From assembly GCA_023666275.1 (NCBI GenBank), contig JAMPCJ010000005.1, forward strand, positions 1-64,000: a stretch of 64,000 bases of DNA, in the 5' to 3' direction. The translations under genes and the position numbers were made by a program. Below the pieces are notes generated by a model. It did not search any database. It saw nothing but the letters and a program-made list of their open reading frames with translations, and was not told the DNA's origin. Positions 1 to 7,771 of the stretch are shown here, in pieces. Origin of the DNA: Treponema brennaborense. GTDB taxonomy: Bacteria > Spirochaetota > Spirochaetia > Treponematales > Treponemataceae. Within the stretch, counting starts at the first letter, position 1. Each line of letters begins with the position of its first letter.

Positions 1-51
1 GCGATCTTCGGCTTGACAGGCCGACGCGATAACCAGCTTCGCTACGCCCCC
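1..51 (-). tRNA. tRNA-Asp (GTC), cut by left edge
   Basis: Read on the minus strand from 51, the sequence gives a 7-nt acceptor strand GGGGGCG, TA, a D-stem GCGA/TCGC, and an anticodon arm TCGGC-CTGTCAA-GCCGA with anticodon GTC. The variable region starts at the left edge; the T-arm and the 3' acceptor strand lie outside the window. The arm pairing is perfect, so the identity is secure although only about 50 of 74 nt are visible. Confidence 0.9.
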
Positions 52-63
52 TTTTTCGCTTCA

Positions 64-92
64 AATCTATACTATCACTTCACAATTGTCAA
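64..92 (-). promoter_or_regulatory. Promoter of tRNA-Asp
   Basis: On the minus strand TTGACA (87-92) is followed after 17 nt by TAGATT (64-69). The predicted transcription start lies about 6 nt before the mature 5' end of tRNA-Asp. Confidence 0.7.
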
Positions 93-189
93 GCCGATAC
101 CTTGCCACTATGCCATTGCCGCCCACAAACCGCGCCTGCACGGCGGCTGTGCGTATTGGAATTAACGCGTTTTTGCACTCTGCAAGCCT

Positions 190-230
190 CTTGTCAGTTA
201 CTAACAATAGACTTGTTAGTAACTGACAAG
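190..230. repeat. Perfect 17-bp inverted repeat with 7-nt loop
   Basis: The left arm CTTGTCAGTTACTAACA (190-206) and right arm (214-230) are exact reverse complements around ATAGACT. Related half-sites follow: TTAGTAACTAATGAAC (about 239-254) and CTTGTCAGCTGCTGAC (about 256-271). No T-run follows on either strand, so it is not an obvious terminator. An operator with repeated half-sites or a remnant of a mobile element are both possible. Confidence 0.85.
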
Positions 231-810
231 TCGTTAATTAGTAACTAATGAACTTCTTGTCAGCTGCTGACGTGCTCTTGTTCACAATACAATTCCACGG
301 ATTTTAGATGCTCTCCCGTTGGCTAAAAAAAATTACGGATTTTTCGAAAAATTGCGAAAAAAAGGAACGTTTAAATCACGAAACGGCACGCGCGAACTTC
401 GATTTTAGCGCCTGCCGATTTTTCCTTTGAAACGCACAAAAAAGCGTGATTTTCCTTGCTTTTCGGCGCAGTTTCAAGTCTTTTTACGCAATTTTTTGTT
501 TTCCAACTATATCACAATTTCTTAAAAAAAACGTTCGTTTTTTTTCAATAACGAAAAAAATTTGCAGAATTTTATCGTGTGAGGGGGCAATCATCTGAAA
601 TCCGCCGCACCGCGCAAGGGTTGCTTCGTCGCCCGCTTCTCGCAAAGACACACAAAGAAACATAATACTGCACGGAATACTGCCGCCAACATCGCGACAT
701 TGCAGGCATTCATATAGGCAGGAACGATGTCATCAACCTTGCGATAAGCGCCGCAAGAAGCTTGCAGAGTGCAAAAAATGCGGTTTTTTCGGCACTTACA
801 GACTGACAGC

Positions 811-881
811 ATAATCTTTTTGGTACAAAAACATGATATTTTTGTACCAACGAGATGATATTTTTGGTACAAAAAGATTAT
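811..881. repeat. Nested inverted and direct repeats of TTGGTACAAAAA
   Basis: TTGGTACAAAAA (820-831) and its exact reverse complement (839-850) flank a 7-nt spacer. A third, forward copy sits at about 864-875. The outer 21-mers at 811-831 and 861-881 are also near-perfect inverted copies, and ATGATATTTTTG occurs twice as a direct repeat. No gene sits at either side, so the role is unknown; a multi-site operator or a small non-autonomous element would both fit. Confidence 0.85.
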
Positions 882-1051
882 CTTGTACGTACTAAGCGGC
901 AGGAAATTTTTCGAGGCGTGAACTGCGTTTTTTTCGGCAGGCGGCGATTTTGCAGGAATGCGATAACGGCTGCTGCAAAGCGAACGGCGGATATTATGTT
1001 TTTTGTGAAAAAAAATAAAGCGGCAGAGATGCGGTTTTTAACGGAATTATT

Positions 1052-1124
1052 TAGCAGGGGCAGGACTTGAACCTGCGACCTCCGGGTTATGAGCCCGACG
1101 AGCTGCCAACTGCTCTACCCTGCG
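1052..1124 (-). tRNA. Initiator tRNA-fMet (CAT)
   Basis: The cloverleaf folds fully on the minus strand with anticodon CAT. Initiator marks are present: three G:C pairs at the bottom of the anticodon stem (GGG/CCC), A11:U24 in the D-stem, and no Watson-Crick pair at 1:72. The mismatch here is C1/U72, whereas C1/A72 is usual in bacteria. The 3' CCA is not encoded. The gene lies just downstream of, and promoter-overlapping with, the PrsW-like gene. Confidence 0.93.
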
Positions 1125-1137
1125 TCGTAATGGCAGT

Positions 1138-1166
1138 ATTTTAACATCAGATTGAAAGTGTGTCAA
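1138..1166 (-). promoter_or_regulatory. Promoter of initiator tRNA
   Basis: TTGACA (1161-1166) and TAAAAT (1138-1143) on the minus strand are 17 nt apart. They overlap the 3' end of the PrsW-like gene; transcription would start about 7 nt before the tRNA. Confidence 0.75.
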
Positions 1167-1794
1167 CAGATGTTTGTTTTTGCCCGTCAAAGTATTTGTA
1201 AAAAATGCTGCACTGCGCTACGGAAAAAAGGATTGCGGCAATGGAAAAATACCAAATAAAGTTGGAAAAAGAAGCAAAAAAGTTATATACGGAATGGATT
1301 GCCGCTGCCTGAATAAAAATGAACGGACGCCGACTGCCTGTTTTTTGTCCCCAAATGAATAATCCGCACAAGCCGCTGCATGAACAATGAAGAATAACCG
1401 CGGTGAATAAACGGAGCCCTATATGCTGCGAGCCGGCGATAAAATATATGACAGCTTCAAACGAACCGAAAGAAAGACCGGCGATGCAGGCTGCCGCAAA
1501 AAATGCTGCGGCGGTTTGCTGTTTCGACGGCAGACATCCGCGCAGAATAAGTGCACGGATGCATTCTTCGGTACAGCCGTTTGCAATCAGCAGAAAAACA
1601 GCTGCGCCGCTGCCCGCAAAAAAGCGCATAACCAGCTGTCCCAGTGCAAATTGCGCGGCGGCAGCCGGAATAATCGCGATAAGCCCTGTCAGTACTGCCG
1701 CAAAAAGTAATTTCGGCTTCAGTTTTTTTGCTTTCAGGCAAATGACTGCCGCAAGCACAAGCGGAATAAAACAAACCAATATTCCCAAAATCAT
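1147..1794 (-). CDS. PrsW-like intramembrane metalloprotease
   Basis: A 215-aa protein that is almost entirely hydrophobic, with roughly seven membrane segments. Family-like motifs are seen in order: EECIR within segment 3 (around residue 75), F-x3-E-x3-Y (SFGSFEAVIYF, around 110), a His in the next segment (ILHCSCSG), and HSVYN near residue 166. These match the glutamate and histidine positions of PrsW/CPBP-type proteases, which cut membrane proteins such as anti-sigma factors. The substrate is unknown. The ATG at 1794 has no Shine-Dalgarno sequence; a -10 hexamer lies 6 nt upstream, so the mRNA is probably leaderless. It is divergent from shikimate kinase. Confidence 0.75.
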   Translation of the reverse strand: MILGILVCFIPLVLAAVICLKAKKLKPKLLFAAVLTGLIAIIPAAAAQFALGQLVMRFFAGSGAAVFLLIANGCTEECIRALILRGCLPSKQQTAAAFFAAACIAGLSFGSFEAVIYFIAGSQHIGLRLFTAVILHCSCSGLCGLFIWGQKTGSRRPFIFIQAAAIHSVYNFFASFSNFIWYFSIAAILFSVAQCSIFYKYFDGQKQTSVDTLSI

Positions 1795-1800
1795 GATTGA

Positions 1801-1829
1801 AGCATATATGAATCTTTCGTCAGCGTAAA
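1801..1829 (-). promoter_or_regulatory. Leaderless-type promoter of the PrsW-like gene
   Basis: TTTACG (1824-1829), 17 nt spacer, TATGCT (1801-1806), then 6 nt to the ATG at 1794. Confidence 0.6.
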
Positions 1830-1890
1830 GGCGCGGTCTTTTATCTTCTGCGCGCAGTAAATACGCGTATGTTTTATTCTTCGGATATGC

Positions 1891-1896
1891 TATACT
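1891..1896 (+). promoter_or_regulatory. -10 element of aroK, leaderless type
   Basis: TATACT lies 8 nt upstream of the ATG at 1905, with an overlapping TATGCT just before it. No clear -35 element and no Shine-Dalgarno sequence is seen. Confidence 0.5.
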
Positions 1897-1904
1897 TGCG
1901 CATC

Positions 1905-2531
1905 ATGGAGAAAGATTACGTGCCGATTGATTTCGGCGGCAAAAACAACGCGCGGTTTCAAAATTGCGTGATTTTCGGCGTAAAACATTGCGGAAAATCA
2001 TCCGCAGGCAAATGTCTTGCGGAAAAACTGGACGCGGCGTTTTATGATACCGACGATATTATTTTCGAAATAACCGGAAAAACACCGCGCCGAATATATG
2101 CGGAAAGCGGGGAAGCGGCATTTAAATCGGCGGAAGAAAATGCGTGCGCCTGGCTGCGGCGGACGCTGAAAGTCGATATTCCCCGAAGCCTTGTTACGGC
2201 TGCCATTCCTGCCGTAATCGCAACCGGCGGCGGAATTTGCTGCAATCCTGCCGCAATTGAAAACCTGAACGGTGCCGGCTTGCGTGTATTCATCGATGCC
2301 GATGAAAAAACCGTCGCCGACCGAATAATAAAAAAATCCGAGGAAGCCGGAAGTTATCCGGCGTATATCGAGCGGGAACATCCGCAGTCTTTGGATGATG
2401 TCCGCATGATTTTTCACCGCTTTTATCGGGAACGGCGTGAAATGTACCTGCGCCTTGCGGATGCGGTCGTGCGGAACGGCGAAACGCCGGAACAAACCGC
2501 CGAGAAAATCCGCGCGCTGCTTTCGGTTTGA
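1905..2531 (+). CDS. aroK: Shikimate kinase
   Basis: This cytosolic enzyme phosphorylates shikimate at the 3-hydroxyl in chorismate synthesis. The protein is 208 aa. It shows a P-loop FGVKHCGKSSAG (around residues 21-32), the substrate-binding DTDD motif (45-48), a GGG motif (TGGGICC, near 112) and an Arg-rich lid (HRFYRERREMY) near the C-terminus. It is somewhat longer than the typical 170-175 aa because of an insert around residues 85-105. An upstream ATG at 1869 is possible but would overlap the promoter hexamers. The ATG at 1905 sits 8 nt after TATACT, matching the leaderless pattern of neighbouring genes. Confidence 0.88.
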   Translation: MEKDYVPIDFGGKNNARFQNCVIFGVKHCGKSSAGKCLAEKLDAAFYDTDDIIFEITGKTPRRIYAESGEAAFKSAEENACAWLRRTLKVDIPRSLVTAAIPAVIATGGGICCNPAAIENLNGAGLRVFIDADEKTVADRIIKKSEEAGSYPAYIEREHPQSLDDVRMIFHRFYRERREMYLRLADAVVRNGETPEQTAEKIRALLSV

Positions 2532-2593
2532 AAATATTTTTCGATTATATTTTGCCATGCGTGCGATTGATAGCTTTTTTTTTCGTTTTCGGC

Positions 2594-2599
2594 TATGCT
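2594..2599 (+). promoter_or_regulatory. -10 element of dnaX, leaderless type
   Basis: TATGCT lies 7 nt before the ATG at 2607, the same hexamer as in front of the PrsW-like gene. TTGATA at 2567-2572 would be 21 nt away, too far for a good -35. Confidence 0.45.
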
Positions 2600-2606
2600 G
2601 TTTTGT

Positions 2607-4535
2607 ATGGTGTATGAAGTAACGGCTGCACGGCGGCGCCCGCAGATATTCGAAGAGCTTGTCGGACAGGAATTTGTAACGGCAACATTGCAGAATGCAG
2701 TCAAAAGCGGAAAAATTGCCCATGCGTATTTGTTTTCCGGTCCGCGAGGTTGCGGAAAAACAACTTCCGCGCGGATTCTTGCGAAACTGCTGAACTGCGA
2801 AAAAGGTCCCGCAGCAACACCGTGCGGCGTCTGCCAATCGTGTTTGGAAATTGCGCGCGGCGCAAGTCTTGACGTAATAGAAATCGACGGCGCTTCAAAT
2901 ACGAGCGTAAACGATGTTCGGCAGATAAAAGACGAGATTTTATTCCCGCCGAATTCATGCCGCTATAAAATATATATAATCGACGAAGTGCACATGCTTT
3001 CGGTCAGTGCGTTTAATGCGCTTTTGAAAACGATTGAGGAACCGCCGCCGTATGTTGTATTTATTTTTGCTACCACGGAGCTGCATAAAGTTCCGGCTAC
3101 GATAAAGAGCCGCTGCCAGCAGTTTCATTTCAGGCTCGGTTCCGTCGAGCAGATAAAAGAGCTGCTTTCGGCGGCGGCGGCGGAAGCCGGCATTCAGGCG
3201 GACAGTGAAGCGCTGTATTGGATTGCGCGGGAATCTACCGGCAGTTTTCGCGATGCGTACACGCTGTTTGACCAAGTGGCGGCATTTTCCGACGGGCATA
3301 TAACTTACGAAAAAATTCGGGATAAATTAGGGCTTGTCGGCGTTGAACGCTTCAATGAATTATGCGAATTATGCGTAAGCGGCAATGCTGCGCCGGTGCT
3401 TGAAAAACTCGACGAAATACTGCAAAACGGAGTATCAATAGAACAGTTTACGGCAAATGCTGCCGATTATCTGCGCAGTTTGCTGCTGCTGCAAAACGGC
3501 ATAAAAAAAGAAGCGCTTCTCGGACAAACAGCGGATCGGTTTTCTGCAAAAGTTCTTTCCGCCTGGAACAGCGTGCAGCTTGAAAGGGCGCTGTCGCTTT
3601 TTTTGCAGCTGTTCAGAGATATACGATATTCTTTGAATCCCCGCTATGAGCTTGAGCTTGTTTTGTCAAAGCTGACATGGCTTTCGTCCTATGTTACGGC
3701 TTCCGATATTCAGCGGGTTATCGGCGGCATCAGACCGATGCTGACCGGCGGCGCATCTGGCTCATCGGCAAGTTCCGCTTCCGCAGTATCGGCGTCTTCC
3801 GCACAGACACCTTCCGTGAGTTTGCCGCCGCAGATGCCGAAATTCAGCATATTATCGGACGCGGCGCCTGATAATGGGAGTGCGGGGCAGACGGAGCCTT
3901 CAAGAGTAAACAGCTTCCCTTTTCGGGATAGCGGCCGGAGAGAACCGGAGATTCCGCAGTCTGCGGCCGCTGTCGGAAATGAATATTTTTCGGAAAAACA
4001 GACTGCGGATGCATTTGCCGCTTCGAGTGCCGGCGCGGAAAAAATTATCCATGCGGAATATGAACATTCTGCCGCGCCGCTGCCTGATCGGAAACTTTTG
4101 TCCGCCGATGAATTGCGGACCGCGCTGATGGAAAAATTGTCTGTTTCGGAAATGTCTTTGTCGTCTGCTGTGGCGCAGACAAGCGGCTGGCGCATTAAGG
4201 ACGGCACGCTGTTTGTAACAAGCCGAATGCCTTTTTTGCAGAATCAGCTTGAACGGAAAAAACATATAATACAGCCGCTGGCTGCGTCTTTGTGGGGAGC
4301 ACCTTTGGAGCTGACTGTTCTCCTTGAAAAAGCGGAAACGGCAAATGCGAATGAACAGCTTCCGCCGCAGGCCGCGTTGATAAAAGAAATGTTTGACGGA
4401 AATTGCGTTTCGGCGGCAGACATAAATCATTTTGCCGTGCAGAATGCCGCAGTGTATGCAGCGGAGAAAACCGAAGAAGAATTATCCGGAGATTTTTTCG
4501 ATTCGGAAGCCGAAGAAACGGATTCTGCGCCGTAA
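2607..4535 (+). CDS. dnaX: DNA polymerase III subunit gamma/tau
   Basis: The clamp-loader ATPase that organises the replicative polymerase. The 642-aa protein begins like the family (VYEVTAARRRPQIFEELVGQ). Walker A is GPRGCGKTTSA (around 42-52), a four-Cys zinc module follows (CEKGPAATPCGVCQSC), then Walker B IIDEVHML (around 126) and the sensor motif IKSRCQQF. After domain III a Ser/Ala-rich linker (about 380-410) leads to a tau-like C-terminal part. The length is like full tau. The ATG at 2607 is preferred over 2595 from homology and the -10 spacing. It heads a dnaX-ybaB-recR group, a common bacterial order. Confidence 0.95.
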   Translation: MVYEVTAARRRPQIFEELVGQEFVTATLQNAVKSGKIAHAYLFSGPRGCGKTTSARILAKLLNCEKGPAATPCGVCQSCLEIARGASLDVIEIDGASNTSVNDVRQIKDEILFPPNSCRYKIYIIDEVHMLSVSAFNALLKTIEEPPPYVVFIFATTELHKVPATIKSRCQQFHFRLGSVEQIKELLSAAAAEAGIQADSEALYWIARESTGSFRDAYTLFDQVAAFSDGHITYEKIRDKLGLVGVERFNELCELCVSGNAAPVLEKLDEILQNGVSIEQFTANAADYLRSLLLLQNGIKKEALLGQTADRFSAKVLSAWNSVQLERALSLFLQLFRDIRYSLNPRYELELVLSKLTWLSSYVTASDIQRVIGGIRPMLTGGASGSSASSASAVSASSAQTPSVSLPPQMPKFSILSDAAPDNGSAGQTEPSRVNSFPFRDSGRREPEIPQSAAAVGNEYFSEKQTADAFAASSAGAEKIIHAEYEHSAAPLPDRKLLSADELRTALMEKLSVSEMSLSSAVAQTSGWRIKDGTLFVTSRMPFLQNQLERKKHIIQPLAASLWGAPLELTVLLEKAETANANEQLPPQAALIKEMFDGNCVSAADINHFAVQNAAVYAAEKTEEELSGDFFDSEAEETDSAP

Positions 4536-4630
4536 TCATAATACGCAGAAGCATTTGCTGCGGTTATTTTGCAAATGCGAATGAACCGCGGACGATTTTT
4601 ATATGCCAGCAATAAGGAGAGAAATTCGAT

Positions 4631-4939
4631 ATGAATCCGTTTGATTTACTGAAAGATGCGCAGGCCGCAAAAGCGCAAATGGAAAAAATCCGCAATGAGC
4701 TGAAATCTATATCCGTAACCGGAAGTTCCGGCGGCGGATTGGTTAAAGTTACGGTAAACGGACAGTTTGAAATGCTGAATGTGCAAATCGATCCTGCAGC
4801 TGTCGATGTTCGGGATATACCGATGCTGCAGGATCTGATTGTTTCCGCATATCGGCAGGCCGCGTCTAAAACGGAAGAACTCTTGAAAGAAAAAATGCTT
4901 CCGATGTTCGGCAATTGGAAAATCCCCGGCTTAGGCTGA
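4631..4939 (+). CDS. YbaB/EbfC family nucleoid-associated protein
   Basis: A 102-aa DNA-binding protein of the YbaB/EbfC family, which in Borrelia (EbfC) binds DNA broadly and affects gene expression. Typical traits are an N-terminal helix rich in Lys/Gln (KDAQAAKAQMEKIRNEL), a beta part with GSSGGGLVKVTVNGQ, and the LQDLIVSAYRQA helix. A strong AAGGAG lies upstream of the ATG. It sits between dnaX and recR, as in many bacteria, and ends 11 nt before the recR start. Confidence 0.9.
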   Translation: MNPFDLLKDAQAAKAQMEKIRNELKSISVTGSSGGGLVKVTVNGQFEMLNVQIDPAAVDVRDIPMLQDLIVSAYRQAASKTEELLKEKMLPMFGNWKIPGLG

Positions 4940-4950
4940 ATGGAAGCTGT

Positions 4951-5538
4951 ATGACTGTTTTAGATGAATTGACGGACAGTTTTTCTCGTCTGCCCGGTAT
5001 CGGAAAAAAAAGCGCTTCGAGAATTGCGCATCATCTTTTGAAAATGGATCAATCGTTTTTGTTCCGTTTTGCGCAGGAATTGGCGACACTGCATGAACGG
5101 ATAAAAACGTGTTCTGTCTGCGGCATGTATACGGAAAGCGATCCGTGTGCCGTATGCAGCGATCCCCTGCGTGAAAAGCAGCTTTTATGCGTTGTGGAGC
5201 AGCCGCAGGATGTGGAAGTAATAGAAAACTCCCGCGAATTTCACGGCGTATTTCATGTTCTCGGCGGATTGATTGCGCCGCTTGACGGCATAGGCCCCGA
5301 ACAGCTGAGAATCGATTCGCTTGTGTCCCGTGTCCGCAAAGAAAATATCGCGGAAGTTATTATTGCCACCAATCCGACAATCGAAGGCGATACGACGGCT
5401 TTGTATCTTCAAAAAATTCTTTCGCAGACAGGCGTGCGGATAACTCGATTGGCATCGGGGCTGCCTGTCGGCGGCGATCTCGGTTATGCGGATAAATTGA
5501 CGCTGGCACGCAGTTTCCGCGGACGGACAGCTTTCTAG
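4951..5538 (+). CDS. recR: Recombination protein RecR
   Basis: RecR, with RecO, loads RecA onto gapped DNA during recombinational repair. The 195-aa product has the helix-hairpin-helix region (LPGIGKKSASRIAHHLL), a four-Cys zinc finger (CSVCGMYTESDPCAVC, around 57-72) and a Toprim domain (LLCVVEQPQDVEVIE) with the closing LPVGGDLGYADKLTL. The ATG at 4951 follows GGAAG and restores the normal N-terminus. It is the last gene of the dnaX group. Confidence 0.95.
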   Translation: MTVLDELTDSFSRLPGIGKKSASRIAHHLLKMDQSFLFRFAQELATLHERIKTCSVCGMYTESDPCAVCSDPLREKQLLCVVEQPQDVEVIENSREFHGVFHVLGGLIAPLDGIGPEQLRIDSLVSRVRKENIAEVIIATNPTIEGDTTALYLQKILSQTGVRITRLASGLPVGGDLGYADKLTLARSFRGRTAF

Positions 5539-5606
5539 CTGCCGAAAACGTTTTTCAAATACTTTTTGCGCAACACGGCGCGCTTTGCCGTATCAATGCT
5601 TTCCTC

Positions 5607-5634
5607 TTGCTAAAACTGTCTTATATGGTATAAT
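5607..5634 (+). promoter_or_regulatory. Promoter of the chemoreceptor gene
   Basis: TTGCTA (5607-5612), 16 nt spacer, TATAAT (5629-5634), then about 40 nt of leader with GGAG at 5668. Confidence 0.65.
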
Positions 5635-5678
5635 TTTTTGTACTGCGTTATATTTTTGTTTTTGTACGGAGAACTGCA

Positions 5679-7766
5679 ATGTCATTGATGCGGAAAACGT
5701 TCTTTTTTTCCGGAATATTTTTTGTATGCGTTTGCATTTTTTCTTTGACGGCATATTATAATGTCCAGTTGAGAATCGGCCGAAACAATCTTGCTCAGCA
5801 GATTATGCATGAAGCCAACCTTGATCAGGTAAAATTGGAATCTTCTGTCAACCGCGATATTGCTTTGGCACTGCAATGTTCTCAGTCCCCGCTGATTGTC
5901 AATTATTTTTCCAATCCTGCGGATGCGATGCTTGAAAGCAGTGCGTTCCGCGAAATGGCAAGCTACCGTAAATCATTTTCATCCGGCATCAATTTTTGGG
6001 TAAACGATGTCGACCTGAAATTTTATTCGAATGACGAATATGCGTATACGGTTAATCCTTCGGATCCGGATGCGTACTGGTACAAGATGACGCTGTATGA
6101 AACGGACGTATATAACTTCAACATCAATTACAATGCCGAGTTGAACCAGACATGCCTTTGGATAAATGTTCCGGTTTTTGCCGCCGGAAGAAAGCCGGTC
6201 GGAATAGTCGGCACCGGCATTGTGCTGGATGCTTTTCTTGCGTCGATATACGAAAGCGTCCGCGAAGAAAATCAGGGACGTTTGTTTTTTTTCAACCGGC
6301 AGGGAGAAATTACCGGCGCTGCGGACGGCGCGCTTGTGCATCGGAAAGAAGCTGTTTCCACGCAGCTTGACGGTTTGTATGAAATCATTCAGCCGCAGCT
6401 TGAGTCGTTCAAAGACGGAGAAATCCGCCGTTTCAGTCTGGGAAAAAACGAATATGCGCTGTGTTATGTAAAATCTCTCGATTGGTATCTTATCAGATGC
6501 ATTTCCGTTTCTTCCAATTTGCAGAAAGATTCCGCGCTGTCTGTTGTTTTTGCTATCGTTATCTGCATTATGCTGATAATCTTCGTTGTGTTTACATTGT
6601 TTATCCGTTTTATTCTCAAGCCGCTTTCCGGTTTGCGCCATTCGATGATGTCGGTTTCCGGCGGAGATTTTACCGCGAAATTTGCGTACCGCCGCGATGA
6701 TGAAATCGGTTCGCTGAGCGACAGTCTTGCTTCCATTACGGATACGGCTGCCGAACTTGTAAAGGGAATTCGGCAGAAAACGGAATTCGTTCATAAAACA
6801 AACGATACGCAGCAGTCGAGTTTGACTTCCGGAAGGGAATTGCTGGAGGAAATTCTTTCCGAAATCAGAACCATGGCGGAAGCAGGCACCGAACAGCAGC
6901 AGATGATTGAAAAAATCGCCGCCGCTGTTTCAAAAACGGTTTCGAACCTTCAGAATTTCGGGAATATAATTCAAACGCAGACGGGCGATATTTCGGTATC
7001 CGGAGAAATGATCGGGCAGCTGCTTGATGCGGTCGATTCAATCGAACAGCAGAGAACTGCTTCGTCGCAGAATATGGTCAAGCTGTCCGAATCTTCGGTA
7101 AAAGGTGCGGGGCAGTTAAAGCAGGTTTCCGATACGGTTGCGCAAATTGCGGCGGATACGGAAAAACTTCTCGAAACAAATAAAATAATCGCTTCCATAA
7201 CAAACCAGACGAATCTTCTTGCAATGAACGCCGCGATTGAAGCTGCTCATGCAGGCGAAAGCGGGCAGGGGTTTGCTGTCGTTGCGGAAGAAATACGGAG
7301 CCTTTCCGAAAAAACCCGTTCGCAGTCTGAAGAAGTTGCGCGAGTTATTAAGATGATTATCGAATCCGTAAAAAGCGTTGTCGATTATTCCGATAAAACC
7401 AGTCAAGTGTTTAATGAAATTGTCGATCAAATCGGTCTTGTCGACCATGGATTTAAAGCAATGTCCAATGCAATAGAAAAAGGCAACGATTTAAGCGGCT
7501 CTGTCGCCGGAAAATTAAAGGAATTATCCGCCGGTTCCGAATCCGTTGCGCAGGGATTTTCCGTTATGAAAAACGATACGGAAGAAATCAACGGCATTGT
7601 GGAGCAAACTTTTTCAAGTACGAAAAAGCTTATTGCCGGAATGGATGCCATCACCGAAAGCGCCAAATATATCGATTCGCGTTTTGAAGAAGTCGCGGAA
7701 CTTGCCAACAAAAATGACGAGCAGCTGCAGACGCTTGCCGGTTCTCTTGACGGATATACGGTTTGA
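5679..7766 (+). CDS. Methyl-accepting chemotaxis protein
   Basis: A 695-aa chemoreceptor. It has an N-terminal membrane anchor (about 7-27), a periplasmic sensor of about 255 aa that looks like a dCache-type ligand-binding domain, a second membrane segment (about 288-312), a HAMP linker (LKPLSGLRHSMMSVSGGDF onward) and a long cytoplasmic signalling coiled coil. The kinase-control tip is canonical (NQTNLLAMNAAIEAAHAGE near residue 507, then GFAVVAEEIRSL). It would control CheA and swimming in response to an unidentified ligand. It has its own promoter and ends 5 nt from the convergent znuB. Confidence 0.93.
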   Translation: MSLMRKTFFFSGIFFVCVCIFSLTAYYNVQLRIGRNNLAQQIMHEANLDQVKLESSVNRDIALALQCSQSPLIVNYFSNPADAMLESSAFREMASYRKSFSSGINFWVNDVDLKFYSNDEYAYTVNPSDPDAYWYKMTLYETDVYNFNINYNAELNQTCLWINVPVFAAGRKPVGIVGTGIVLDAFLASIYESVREENQGRLFFFNRQGEITGAADGALVHRKEAVSTQLDGLYEIIQPQLESFKDGEIRRFSLGKNEYALCYVKSLDWYLIRCISVSSNLQKDSALSVVFAIVICIMLIIFVVFTLFIRFILKPLSGLRHSMMSVSGGDFTAKFAYRRDDEIGSLSDSLASITDTAAELVKGIRQKTEFVHKTNDTQQSSLTSGRELLEEILSEIRTMAEAGTEQQQMIEKIAAAVSKTVSNLQNFGNIIQTQTGDISVSGEMIGQLLDAVDSIEQQRTASSQNMVKLSESSVKGAGQLKQVSDTVAQIAADTEKLLETNKIIASITNQTNLLAMNAAIEAAHAGESGQGFAVVAEEIRSLSEKTRSQSEEVARVIKMIIESVKSVVDYSDKTSQVFNEIVDQIGLVDHGFKAMSNAIEKGNDLSGSVAGKLKELSAGSESVAQGFSVMKNDTEEINGIVEQTFSSTKKLIAGMDAITESAKYIDSRFEEVAELANKNDEQLQTLAGSLDGYTV

Positions 7767-7771
7767 AAGCG

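Larger units (their letters stand above)
52..1051. other. Gene-free kilobase between two tRNA genes
   Basis: No credible coding region is visible. The open frames here lack a ribosome binding site, domain-like composition or normal amino-acid use. The stretch holds the tRNA-Asp promoter, a 17-bp inverted repeat (190-230) with related half-sites to about 278, an A/T-rich part (310-580), and a nested repeat built on TTGGTACAAAAA (811-881). It is probably intergenic DNA with regulatory or decayed elements. Confidence 0.6.

Noticed and set aside
190-230. Possible integron attC-like site
   Set aside because: The arms do not contain paired RYYYAAC/GTTRRRY boxes with a bulged spacer; no integrase or cassette-like genes are present.
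591-1070. Open frames 591-872 (minus) and 855-1070 (plus)
   Set aside because: No ribosome binding site, odd Cys/Lys-rich composition, both cross the nested repeat, and the plus frame runs into the tRNA gene.
3501-3584. Programmed frameshift in dnaX at a seven-A run
   Set aside because: A -1 shift at 3502-3509 would stop about 24 codons later and remove part of clamp-loader domain III. No stimulatory hairpin or upstream Shine-Dalgarno element was seen.
5503-5520. CTGGCACG near the end of recR as a sigma-54 promoter for the chemoreceptor
   Set aside because: The -24 half is good but the -12 dinucleotide is CC instead of GC, and a proper sigma-70 promoter follows.
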